64,000 bases of DNA from Neoceratodus forsteri (GCA_016271365.2 CM057449.1:1562296501-1562360500); one strand, 5' to 3'; positions 45,064 to 54,289 are shown, numbered from the stretch's first letter. Notes: a model not told the origin generated them from the sequence alone. Made by a program: numbers and translations.

Positions 45064-45081
45064 ATCCCACTTCTGACACCA
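45064..45081 (-). other. Gmr1 primer-binding site (tRNA-Leu type)
   Basis: On the minus strand, TGGTGTCAGAAGTGGGAT starts four bases after the LTR end. It is complementary, with one mismatch to the form I recall, to the 3' end of tRNA-Leu (…CTGACACCA). Its position between the 5' LTR and gag fits retroviral-type priming. Confidence 0.85.
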
Positions 45082-45355
45082 GATATGTGGATGGGTGTGG
45101 GATAGGTAACATAGACTCAGCTTTTTTTAAGTTTTAAAACATACTTGAGTATGATATTTATTAAACACAAAAGAGGCAAACAAACTGGATAAATCAAAAT
45201 ATAAAACAAAAATACGCTACAATCGGTAGCACTCACAGTTTTAACCTGTCAATACAGGTATGTTTCCTTCTGTGACTATTCTGGCTACTTTCCTTAGATA
45301 GCTCTGTTCATTACCATTACCAAGGCTCCTCTGACTAACCTCACCTCCAAGAGGT

Positions 45356-45366
45356 ATTTATATATA

Positions 45367-45421
<55 letters not shown>

Positions 45422-45425
45422 TATA
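45356..45425. repeat. (AT)n microsatellite in LTR
   Basis: A perfect or near-perfect run of 'at' units, ending in 'acacacatatatat', replaces the short 'gtgtacatatag' present in the other LTR. It is a simple expansion of that seed. Confidence 0.95.
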
Positions 45426-45922
45426 GTCCTTAGCTGGGTCACCTGACCAGGCCCTTACTGTATACATACATTTTCTAACTCTACATTATCAAAATAGCTC
45501 AGGGTGACCACTCAACATAAACAGGTTAAGCAGTTGTATCATAAACCTTCATTTAACATCATAAAAAGACTTTGTGGGCTTTAAAATACTCTAAGAATAG
45601 ACATTGAGCCTCATAGAGATTGAGCTTCAATGAGTCTTTAAGCCCCTCTTACAATCTAAGAATAACAGCCCCTCTTCTCATAAACATAGGAATTAGAGGA
45701 TGCTGTTTCCCCTATAGCTGTGCATTCTCCAGACTCCTGGATTTGAGGAAGGCTTGGCACAGGGCATTTTGAGGAACATGGAACAACTGATTTACCTACA
45801 CAGAGGTAATACCCTTTGTAATTTGTACAAAGGCAAAAATGTGTACAAGAATGATCAAACAAGGGGGTTTTAACTGCCAACATTTAAAAAGTACAATGCA
45901 GGTGAATAAGTAATCGTTTTTG

Positions 45923-46096
45923 CAGTGGCAGAGCCAGGTTTGGGAGAGTTTGGGAGCTGGGGAGGGCCATTCAGTCAATCATGGGCTCCACAATGTGCAC
46001 TAAACAGTGAATAAAGATGGTGGTGGGGCACCATTACTCACAGTGGGGCAGCCAGGAGGGGCAACTGCCCCCCCAGCCCCCCTAGCTCCGCCACTG
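45923..46096. mobile_element. 174-bp hAT-like MITE with 8-bp target duplication
   Basis: Terminal inverted repeats CAGTGGCAGAGCCAG / CTAGCTCCGCCACTG (about 13 of 15 matching) are flanked by 8-bp near-identical repeats 'cgtttttg' (45915-45922) and 'tgtttttg' (46097-46104). The other LTR copy has the empty site at 34683-34700. The 8-bp duplication and CAG...CTG ends are typical of hAT. It encodes nothing and needs a transposase from elsewhere. Confidence 0.88.
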
Positions 46097-46228
46097 TGTT
46101 TTTGTAGTCTGAAGTAGTTGAATGTAGTTTTATAATTATTTGATAAAACGTTAAAGAAAAAAACAACACCATGAAACTGCAGGGATCTGCACTTTTATAT
46201 TTCATGCACTTCAACACTGGCTTCTTGT

Positions 46229-46553
46229 GGATCCACGACAGGAGTCTGACAGAATGTCTGTCAAACGCCCCATCAGTGACACCAGCAAGTCGACCACATT
46301 CTGCAGTCGGCTGCCGTCTCGCTATTGCTGTCTTTGTTTTCTTCGGGTGGCTTTTCCCCCCTGAAACCCCAGGCAGAGTGCTGCACCCCCCCACACCAAC
46401 CCAATTAAGGATTCTCAACTCCAGTCGGAGCTAATTGGGGAGGGTGCAGGACCCCTGACAGACAACGCTGGTTTCCAGCAGATCTCCCACCGCTAGTCGC
46501 TGTAGTCGCTGTGGGGGACCTCACTGGTGAAATGTCACTGTGAGGGGGGTAAA
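46229..46553. mobile_element. 325-bp insertion with 11-bp target duplication, class unknown
   Basis: 'tggcttcttgt' is present on both sides (46218-46228 and 46554-46564) and once in the empty site of the other LTR (about 34804-34814). The insert has no A-tail, no clear inverted ends and no promoter boxes that I can find. It contains a short internal duplication ('tagtcgctg' twice at about 46494-46511) and a C-rich tract. An 11-bp duplication fits a retroposon better than common DNA transposons. Confidence 0.7.
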
Positions 46554-47127
46554 TGGCTTCTTGTTAGTAGTCCCACTTTTTGTTATGTTTATTTATAGTT
46601 CTGAGGGATTTACTGAATGAAGTGGTGGTTGAAATGTTTTTTTAAGTTCAGTGACAGCCATTTGCTTCTACACAGACTGTAACTCCTTATGTTTTTTCTT
46701 TGCAGTCCTTTACTACTTCCCAACAGTGCCTAATTACTTTTTATGTTTAATTTCAGAGTCAGAGGGAAAGAATGGCTGCCCCTCCTTTTTAGAAGCAGCA
46801 GCACAGTAAAGCATGGGGTGGCAAATTGAAAGTTACAAAGACATGCTGCCCTGTTTTTAAACTGCACTTCTGTTGCTGTGCAAACTAAGCCTTTCTGGCT
46901 CGATGCAACAAATACTGGGAGCAGCATTTCAATCCTATGTCGCTAGCTCTCAACAAACCAAAAGGAAAAAAATAAAGCTTTTGTTCCTCCTTTTTCCTCT
47001 CTAGCACAAGGGGAATATTTTCTACACTTAAATGCTACAGCAGTATCATTTTCTACTGGAGCTGTATAATACTTTGCGCAAACATTTTTAACTGAGTCAT
47101 TATTTTTCTACAGCATCAAGCATTTTT

Positions 47128-47642
47128 TTTTTAAATTATTCTTTATCTCTCCTCCTTGCCTGCCACTTCTGACCCTTCAGGGGAGACAAGTGGACATCCC
47201 AGTACCTAGAACCCAATTCAGACAGACACTCAAGCCCCATGGAACCGCGGTTTTACCCCACCCCGGGGCGGGGATGAAGAGGGGACCCTAATGCCCCAAT
47301 ACATACATTTAGTCGGTCGGGGACTGCTGGGCGGGTTCTGGCACATCATGAGCACAGCCTCGGTCCTCCATCTTCCTGGCTGTGGCAGGCATTTTTCCAC
47401 GCTTTCTCCCTCCCCGACCAACAAGTGGTTCCCTGATGTCAAGGCAGCAGTGCCAACTTCCTTGTTGCTTATTGGCCACCCCTCTTCTCCTGAATTGGAG
47501 CTTGCATTTCCTTGAGCCTCCGCTTGGGGTCATGTAAGTGTTGGGCATTGGCCAAGTCCCTCCCCAGAGATGGCGAGCAGTCGTTGAACGCTCAAGACTG
47601 TCTCCCCCTAGCTGACCCACCGACAACCCGAGTCTGCTCTCG
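47128..47642 (-). mobile_element. Minus-strand retroposon, about 515 bp, poly-T side at left
   Basis: It is flanked by direct repeats 'cagcatcaagcattttt' (47111-47127 and 47644-47660), single in the other LTR (35355-35371). On the minus strand it starts 'aacctgggttcgagagcaga', which contains a B-box-like GGGTTCGAG, and ends in A-rich sequence (the T-run at 47122-47135). This is the arrangement of a 5'-truncated tRNA-type SINE or processed RNA copy. I do not recognise the body. Confidence 0.75.
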
Positions 47643-48076
47643 AACCCAGGTTGCAGCATCAAGCATTTTTAATACAAACCCTTGGCATGCAAGTTCCTTT
47701 AATTTCATAATGGTTTCAGCCTTATCATACTACACAGGCACCATTCATTATATGAGTCAACTATTTAAGCCAATAACTGATTTAGGCATATTCCACATAA
47801 TGCCTTTACTATAGTTTTAGCACATTTTCCATTTACAGGACCCAAGCCAAGGAAACAAAAGGAAACTGTAAAAATACAAAAGACAAAATAAGTATTAAGG
47901 AGGAGAGGGCAGGGCTATGATAGGTGGCCATCCCACTGCAACATGGAAAAAAGACTTGGCAGAGAAAGAGAGTCACTACTGTGCAGTAGATTTAAAGTTT
48001 AGAACAAGATCGTATTAGAGACAAAGAATTCCTAGGGTCCTATCTCAAAACCAAGGTGGAACACTGGTCCACCACA

Positions 48077-48291
48077 CGCGTGTATGCATGTCTGTGCAGG
48101 TGAGTGTGTGTGTATCTATCTCTGAGAGAAGTGCTGCCCTAACTGAACTGTGCTGAAAGGGAAAAAATGATCACTGTTAATTAAATAAAATAATATATGG
48201 TGGGTGTAAAAAACAGAATTTTGCACACATCCTTGGTGTGGGATGTTTTTATAAACCCCCTGGACTTTGCCCTTGGGGTTAATGTAGCATC

Positions 48292-48322
<31 letters not shown>

Positions 48323-48509
48323 GTGAAAAAATTCTGGTTACACACACCCACCCATATATTATTCTATATTTTAATAATACAGTTCCGATTATGTGTGTTT
48401 TAACAATGTTGTCCATCTATGTGTTTTTGTAATTAATAAACTATCAGTGGTGTCACATTTTTTTTCTTTTCAAGTCAAATCTGGATTGAAAGAGCATAAC
48501 ATTTTCAGA
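48077..48509. other. No recognised gene; GT-rich flank
   Basis: (GT)n tracts at about 48100-48115 and 48299-48325 sit in AT-rich sequence. There is nothing coding. Confidence 0.5.
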
Positions 48510-49625
48510 ATAATGACACATGCTCAGATAGTTTTTACTGTCTGTTCAGGAAAGGCACACAACTACAGCTTCTTTCTGGGTGCGTGTTGGGACCACATGG
48601 AGGTTAAGTGATTTGTTCTGGTCACACAATGTACAAGAAGAGCATGTTGGAATAAAAACACATTCTAGTCAGCCTGGTGGCACTGAGGGTTGAGGCGCTG
48701 GACGCCATACCTTGTGTCATGCCAGCAACCCGGTTCGGGAATGAGCCAGGGTGCTGGGGGTCGTCGGCAGGGAGGGAGCAGGATTGAGCATCCAGAGGAC
48801 AGCTCTCCTCTCCCTGGGGTGGGATCTAGGGGCACCCCCACACGGTAGTGGCCTCCAGTGGAGACCGGAGGTACTACCAACGCTGGGAGCACATTGGGGA
48901 TGCACGCAACGGACGTCTCCAGTCTCTGGGTTGACGTCATTACATGATCACGTGTAGAGGGTAAAGAAAAAACACAAATACCTCAGTGCGCTACTTGATG
49001 GCTGACCTTGTGGCACCACCCTACTTCAGCCCTGGATGCTCTCCCTGATAGGGGACCCCCCCCCCAGGATCCCACGGTGGTGGCTACGTGCCCGCCGTGG
49101 TGGATCACTGTGAAGGTCCTGAGATGGGGTAGAGCTTGAGACTTGGTAGATTAGGGGCTGTCTGGTCAGACTGGAACTGGGGAGGAACCATAGGTAACAG
49201 CCCCCTAGCCACAGAGGAACAAAAAAGTATGTATCTAAAAAAAAAAAACATTCTGCTGGATAAAGAATCTTGTTCACAGCTCTTGGTTTTAACCTCTAGG
49301 CTGTACTGCCAGCTGTAAATCAAAAACTATACATTTCAAGGCTGGCCCCATCATGCCAGGCCAGTAGGTAAGTAGCAACATTTGCATCTTGTAGACCTGA
49401 GTTCACACCCAAAATTGTAAGAGAAAGGGCTGTAAGAGAGGGAATGGAATAAGACAGAAGTCAGTGCTATGGCAGCCCCAGAAATTCTGTACTGACATGA
49501 ACACAGTCAGGGTTTAGAAATCTTTATATGGAGCCCCAATACCTGTTGACACCACAGAGCCAGCCTTGAGATATGTGTAGTTTTTAATGATCAGCTGGCA
49601 GTATAGCCTAGAGGTAAAGCAATCC
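48510..49625 (-). mobile_element. Composite SINE-like repeat, second copy (interrupted by R3)
   Basis: Read on the minus strand from 49625, this copy repeats 33104-33610. The inverted SINE head (49625-49589), the 265-bp middle ('gacaccacagagccagcc', 'cagccccagaaatt', 'tgaactcaggtctacaagatg'), then the SINE proper (49318-49249) and, after the R3 insertion, its 3' part (48666-48510, 'gtgtgaccagaacaaatca'). It ends next to D4 RT sequence at 49640. Confidence 0.75.
48667..49248 (+). mobile_element. R-family retroposon copy R3 with target duplication
   Basis: This is the best-defined R copy. It has a 7-bp direct repeat 'acattct' on both sides (48660-48666 and 49248-49254), a 12-base A-run at its 3' end and an empty-site structure visible because it splits the composite SINE. 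Near its start are an A-box-like TGGCACTGAGG (48678-48688) and a B-box-like CGGTTCGGGAATG (48731-48743). Both are imperfect but at tRNA-like spacing, so RNA polymerase III transcription is plausible. It is about 580 bp, long for a SINE. No coding frame is conserved. Confidence 0.8.
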
Positions 49626-49639
49626 TAAAGTTTTTCCTC

Positions 49640-50692
49640 CCCATTGAAAGTTTCTGAGGTTCCACTTCAGGGGGAGACGTTACCAATTTCGAGCCTTACC
49701 ATTCAGCCTCTCCTCCGCTCCTCGAGTCTTGACCAAGTGTCTAGTTTTGGTGGCTGTGGCTCTCCGATGCCAAGACCATTATGTCTTCCCCTATCTTGAT
49801 GACTGGCCCTGGCAGTTTCTTCCAGAGCTCAACTGTTCGCACTCTCGGAGACACCTTTACACTCTGCTGAGAGTTGGGGAGCATCTTGAACCTTTCAAAG
49901 TCATCCCCATGGCCCAGCCAGTGACTCCTTTTCACTGGAGCGGTCCTGGACACAGTTCAGGGCATGGTCTTCCTCCCAGAAGACAGGGGAGGTCACCTCA
50001 GGAGTTTAGCCCGAGTGGTATCCATGGCTCCCTAGATCCCAGCCAGGACCTTCCTCAGACTTCTGATGCACATGACAGCGGCCATTCCTACAGTTCCTTT
50101 GGCCCACCTCCACATGAGAGTTCCCCAATGGATACTCAGGGTGCAATGGGACCAGAGGTCAGATGACCTAGACCAACCAGTCTGAATCTGTGACCCAGTC
50201 TGAAGGACTCTTTCCCTGGTGGCTAGACCCCTCCAACCTGGTATGAAGGGTCCCCTTCCGGCAGGAGCCCCTGAGATGGATTTTGACTACAGACCCTTCT
50301 GGTCTCAGTCGGGGTGCTCACCTGAAGAACAGATAGACCCAGAGGACCTGGTCCCCAGATTAGCAAATGCTCCACATCAATGTCTTAGAGATGTGAGCAT
50401 TCCTGAACACCATACAGGTGTTTCAAATGGACCTTTCGCCAGGCCCTCTCCTCATCCAGATGGACATGTCAGTAGTGTTCTACGTCAACAAGCAAGAGAC
50501 ACACATTCTTACCCCCTTTGCAGGGAGGCAATGCAGGTCTGGTATTGGGCACGGGAACACCGCCTAGACCTTACAGCTGTTCATGTTCCAGGCATTCAAA
50601 ACGTCTTGGCTGACAGCCTAAGCTGGTCTCGGTCCAAGGCTCATGAGTGGGAGCTCCTTCACTTGGTTGCAGACCAACTATTCAACAGATAG
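49640..50692 (+). pseudogene. D4 reverse transcriptase-RNase H pseudogene
   Basis: D4 coding sequence resumes inside RT with 'RYQFRALPFSLSSAPRVLTK' (about 49675-49735) and the catalytic 'VFPYLDDW' (about 49783-49806), both Asp kept. The remainder of RT is shifted. RNase H is in the frame 50219-50692: 'VSSVLRQQARDT' corresponds to the 'YINKQGG' region, and 'TAVHVPGIQNVLADSLSW' (about 50570-50625) is the DIRS RNase H end. The first half of RT and all middle gag are missing, replaced by the 21-kb insertion complex. Confidence 0.8.
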
Positions 50693-51059
50693 GGCCATCC
50701 AGAGTTAGATCTCTTTGCATCTCCACTCAGTGCCAAACTGTCCAGTTTCTGCTCACTAGAGCCTGTGCCTGGTGTTTTTTGGCCAGATGCTTTGTCCCAC
50801 TGTTGCATAGGAAGGTTTCTGTATGCCTTCCCACCCTTTACCATTCTCCAGAGGGTTCTCCTGAAGTTACAGGCTGAGGGAGCAGAGATGATCCTCATCA
50901 CTCCCTATTAGCCCCGGCAGATTTGCTTCCCACTACTCCAGCAGCTGGCAGTGGAGCCTGCAATACAGCTGCCGCTGAGCTTGCACTTGCTATCACAGGA
51001 TCAGGGCACCCTGGTCCATCTGGACCTCAAATCCCTGTATCTTCATGCATGGCTCCTGC

Positions 51060-52090
51060 AGACTTAGTTGTCTTGTTATGAGGTTTCCCAGGAGGTGGCG
51101 GACATTCTTGCCACAGCGAGAAAGCCCTCAACTAGATCCACTTGTGCCATGAGGTGTAAAAGATTTTGTCTATGGGCTTCACCCCATCACTTGGATCCAC
51201 TTACCTGTCCAGTGAACTCTTTCTTAGAGTATCTTCTCTCCTTATCAAACCAAGGCTTGAGCTACTCCTCCATTAAGGTACACCTTTCCGTGATTTCTGC
51301 TTACCATGTACCTTTGGGGGAAAAACCCTCGCCCAGCTGGACGTGTCCTGCACTTTTTTACAGGGCATACTAGACATTAAGCCTCCCATCAGAGATCCTG
51401 TACTGCCCTGGGATCTCCTTTTTATGCCGAAAAACATACTCTCCCCTCGTTCGAGCCTGCTGCGGACTGCAAGCTTCGCTTCCTTTCTTGGAAAGCATTA
51501 TTTTTAGTTGCTGTTACTTCTGCTCAGAGGGTTTGCGAGCTTCAAGTCCTGATGTGTAAGGAGCCTTATTTAGTTTTCCATAAGGACTGGGTGTCCTTGC
51601 GTACTAACCCTACGTTTTTACCCAAGGTAGTGTCCGAGCTCACGCTAAATCAGGATATTAACCTACCAGTGTACTACCCTAATCACTCAAACAGAGGGAA
51701 ACGCTACTGCATACTTTGGATGTCCACAGGGTGCTATGGTATTACCTTAACTGCACTACTCTGTACCTTAAGATTAATCAGTTGTTTGTGGTCTTTGCGC
51801 CCCACTGTCAAGGTGCTTTGGTGTCTAAGCAGACCTTATCTAAATGGCTGGTAAATTGCATTGTCTTCTACTATGACAAGTACAACAAACCCCTTTCAGG
51901 CTCGGTAAGAGGTCATTCCATCAGGGGAGTGGCTACTTCCTTTGCATCGATGCGTAATGTCTCGATAGCAGACATGTGCACAGCAGCTACCTGAGCTCAG
52001 TGCATACCTTTATCAAACACTACAGCTTGGACATTACCTCTAGGAGAAGGGCAGGTTTTGGCCTGGCTGTCCTTCAAGGCCTCCTATCCT
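51060..52090 (+). pseudogene. D4 tyrosine recombinase, nearly complete
   Basis: This is the best preserved YR here, spread over frames 51068-51373, 51430-51650 and 51716-52090. The N-terminal domain reads 'ATARKPSTRSTCAMRCKRFC' and 'DPLTCPVNSFLEYLLSL'. The catalytic parts are 'VAVTSAQRVCELQVL' (first Arg, about 51505-51550), 'VRGHSIRGVATSFASMRN' (HxxR, about 51905-51960), 'IADMCTAAT' and 'KHYSLDITS'-type text with the nucleophile Tyr (about 52015-52035). A stop occurs at about 51994. All four key residues (R, H, R, Y) are readable although the gene is frame-broken. Confidence 0.85.
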
Positions 52091-52179
52091 GATGCCTTCT
52101 TCTGGCAGTTGCACTTTAGCCTCCTCCCAGATCTACCTCGATCCTTTTTTATGGGACTGCTTAGGACTCGATCCCTATG

Positions 52180-52585
52180 GTAATAGCCTGCTGCAAGAGC
52201 TCCCACTTGAAGTAAGATAGTACAGTTACGTAAGAATGTACTGTAACAGTAGATCTTCGAGAGGAGCTGTTGCAGCAGGCACTGCTTTCCCTCCCTCCTT
52301 CCCCCTGGTGAGTCTCTATATCTTTTTATGGCAAGCTTCCACCCGGTCTGTCTGCAACCTTACCTACGGGTCTCTGGCGGGTGAACTGAGGTGGTGCTGG
52401 GGACCGCCCCCTGATATACCATTGGCCAACGTCAGGGGTGGTCCCTGCTGAAGACTGCTAGCTAGAAGGTTTCCGTGGAGGCCTAGTGCCTGGTGGCATA
52501 GTCCTTATGGTAATAGCCTGCTGCAAGAGCTCCTTTCGAAGATCTACTGTTACGGTAAGTTCTTACATAACTGTACTTTTCTACT
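52180..52585 (+). repeat. D4 internal complementary region and right ITR
   Basis: 52180-52290 ('cctgctgcaagagctccc' ... 'gttacgtaagaatgtactgt' ... 'gagctgttgcagcaggc') is self-complementary. Its halves are the inverted match of the D4 termini. 52385-52585 is the right ITR, an inverted match of 27638-27790 with an outer extension 'agatctactgttacggtaag' to 'ctgtacttttct'. Next comes D3 recombinase sequence. Confidence 0.85.
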
Positions 52586-53056
52586 GAAGGCAGTATCAGA
52601 ATTTGCATTGAACCAAATGATACACCTTCCTGTTTATTATCTGGAGCACACCAATCAGGGTGAGGTGCTGCTCCATACTTTACATGTACATAGAACACTG
52701 GGATGCTATGTTAATCACATCAAGGACTGCAGAAAGTCCTCTCAGCTTTTTGTTTTATTTGCCCCTGGAAATGATGGTGCTCCTTTGTCTAAACAATGCC
52801 TGTCCAAATAGCTGGGGAATTGTATGAAATTTTGAACAGGAAATACAGTAAGGAACTTCCTTTTGTTGTATGTGGTCATTCCAAAAGGGATACGGCCACT
52901 TCAGTTGTTTGTTTCAAGAATGTACCTGTTGCTGACATATGTGCTGCAGCCACATTGAGCACTGTACTGACTTTCACTAAATATTACAGTCTGGACATCA
53001 TTACTCGCAGACTCGCTGGTTTTGGTCTTGCTGTACTGCAAGGCCTGCTGTCCTGA
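52586..53056 (+). pseudogene. D3 tyrosine recombinase, C-terminal part
   Basis: It starts in mid-gene with text equivalent to D4's 'KVVSELTLN' ('KAVSEFALNQMIHLPVYY', about 52588-52640) and runs through 'HIKDCRKSSQLFVLFAPG', 'VCGHSKRDTATSVVCFKN' (HxxR box, about 52868-52920), 'VADICAAATLSTVLTFTKYY' (Tyr nucleophile, about 52930-52990) and 'RLAGFGLAVLQGLLS' to a stop at 53056. A stop at about 52810 and one shift are present. Together with 27110-27637 it covers one whole recombinase with no residue gap, which is the evidence for the D4-in-D3 nesting. Confidence 0.88.
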
Positions 53057-53089
53057 TCACACAGCAGATTATGGCATACTCCCAGTTTA

Positions 53090-53566
53090 CTTTGTACTAC
53101 TTGGGAGTCATTCCAAAGGTGTGGCCTAATGGAGGAGATATATTCAATGAAGATAGAACAGTTATGTAAGAACTTACCATAACAGTAACTCTGCAAGAGA
53201 ATATCCTCCGTTAGGTCATGCCGTACCATCCCTCCTTCCCCTTTTGGTATCCTGATGGATATATCAGATACTGTGCCTGAAGCATTACTCCATGTATCAT
53301 GTTTCCAGTCCACTGCTTTCTCTTGTTGCCTGGTGCTGGTATATTCTCCTGTTTCCTCATGGATAGAGGCTAATCTTTGGTGGGGAACTGAGTGATGGGG
53401 CTGCCAACATTATACTGTATATGCATCAGTACTGCGTCATTGTAGGTGGCAAAGGTTTCTGGAAGGTCATGATGCTGATGACTTACAGTTCCAAAGGTGT
53501 GGCCTAATAGAAAGATTCCTTCAAATATCTATTGTTATGGTAAGTTCTTACATCATTGTTCTTTTC
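53090..53566 (+). repeat. D3 3' non-coding region and right ITR
   Basis: 'ggcctaatggaggagatatat' then 'gttatgtaagaacttaccat' (53105-53190) forms the internal complementary region. 53490-53566 ('ggcctaatagaaagattcct' ... 'ggtaagttcttacatcattg') is the terminal repeat, ending 'ttcttttc'. The end matches the termini of D4 (52581) and D5 (58844). Confidence 0.8.
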
Positions 53567-53900
53567 GGTCTCCTTCTAGAGTGTGCCTGATCAGCAGCAA
53601 CAGAGAAAGCAGTTCCAGTAGTACTGTGCAGATATGTTTTTTGGCAAGTCTGCTGGACAAGGCCAGCATAAGGGTGGTGGCAGTTGAACTGCCAGTGGCC
53701 AATCCTCCAGGTCACCTCCAAGGGCAAGAAGTGATGGGCCAAAATATGCCACCCATCTGGAATTCCAGACCCTGCTGCAGTTCCTGACTCTCCCATTTCC
53801 TGCCACAGTGATCCGCTATCACATTGAACAAGTGGTTCTTGAAAGTGGTGGGCTCAGGGCTGTCTCTAGAATTTGAGACATTATCTCTTTGTTGATCTCA
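53567..53900 (+). mobile_element. DIRS fragment D6 (gag end and RT start)
   Basis: Immediately after D3's terminus, the text 'QKW..ITLNKWFLKVVGSGL' and 'SLEFETLSL' (about 53805-53885) is the DIRS RT entry block, as in D1 'TMDKWVLEVVGQGLPPEF'. The preceding 220 bases should be gag C-terminus but are not clearly alignable. D6 may be the element into which D3 inserted. Its remaining parts were not found left of D3. Confidence 0.5.
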
Positions 53901-54289
53901 AGCACTGTTTGAGATTTTGGTGGCTCTGGACACTCTTCTTGCACTGCAGAGCAAAGTTGCTAAGATTCCACAGCGCAATGGAATTTAGACTATCTTGGCC
54001 ACATAAGCACTGCGGGAATTTATATCAAGTTACTTCTTGGTACTTTACACCTCCAGATCCACTGCCACTGCAGCAGAAATCACTAAGCATCTAAAATAAC
54101 TGGATCTCTGCGAGGTACCAAAAGAGTTAGTTCAGTTCCAAGACTGCACTATTGCAACCTTGGAAGTTCCATCATCATTAAAGGCCGTGCCCAATCAGCT
54201 CCATGCCACAGATGTAGAGGCATTCAGCACCTTTTTTTATAACTCTTTTTCCCTCTGGTCACCGACATCTGCGATCTCCCTCAGGTGTA
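53901..54289. other. No recognised feature
   Basis: Broken frames without a motif I can name. It could be decayed DIRS coding sequence continuing from D6. Confidence 0.4.

Larger units (their letters stand above)
33959..48076 (-). mobile_element. Gmr1-type Ty3/Gypsy LTR retrotransposon (complete architecture, dead)
   Basis: Two long LTRs in direct orientation (33959-40385 and 45086-48076, both with large insertions) flank a minus-strand internal region. In transcription order this has a tRNA-Leu-type primer site (45064-45081), gag with a SCAN-like capsid, zinc knuckle, protease, integrase, reverse transcriptase, RNase H and a polypurine tract (40386-40398). Integrase lying before RT is the Copia-like order. 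In Ty3/Gypsy elements that order is known for the Gmr1 group of deuterostomes. Element LTR ends are TGTGG...CCACA. Many stops and frameshifts plus an RT active-site change show it is inactive. Confidence 0.9.
45086..48076 (-). repeat. Gmr1 5' LTR with four secondary insertions
   Basis: This copy aligns with the other LTR from 'tgtggatgggtgtggg' to 'ggtccaccaca'. Relative to it, extra DNA is present at 45356-45425 (AT microsatellite), 45923-46096 (hAT MITE), 46229-46553 (unclassified) and 47128-47642 (retroposon). Removing these leaves roughly 1.8-1.9 kb. The two LTRs differ by many substitutions, so insertion is old. Confidence 0.9.
27638..52585 (+). mobile_element. DIRS copy D4, nested in D3, hugely expanded by insertions
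   Basis: D4's left ITR (27638-27790) is the inverted match of 52385-52530, including 'gcagcaggctattacc', 'aaaccttctagct.tcagtc' and 'cagggggcggtc..tagcccc'. Coding parts inside are gag N-terminus (27951-28346), then from 49640 RT, RNase H and YR to about 52090. Between 28347 and 49640 lie other elements, while about 2 kb of D4's own gag and RT is missing. D4 is inserted between two halves of D3's recombinase gene at a shared 'tact' word (27634-27637 / 52582-52585). Confidence 0.85.

Noticed and set aside
33950..48085. Target-site duplication flanking the Gmr1 element
   Set aside because: The bases next to the two LTRs ('tgcac' and 'cgcgt') do not match. Both flanks are GT-rich, so the duplication has probably been lost or blurred.
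27638..52585. Assembly error as the explanation of D4 within D3
   Set aside because: Not excluded, but the inverted repeats of D4, the exact continuation of the D3 recombinase and the ordered inner layers fit a real nested insertion better than a random join. Long reads would settle it.
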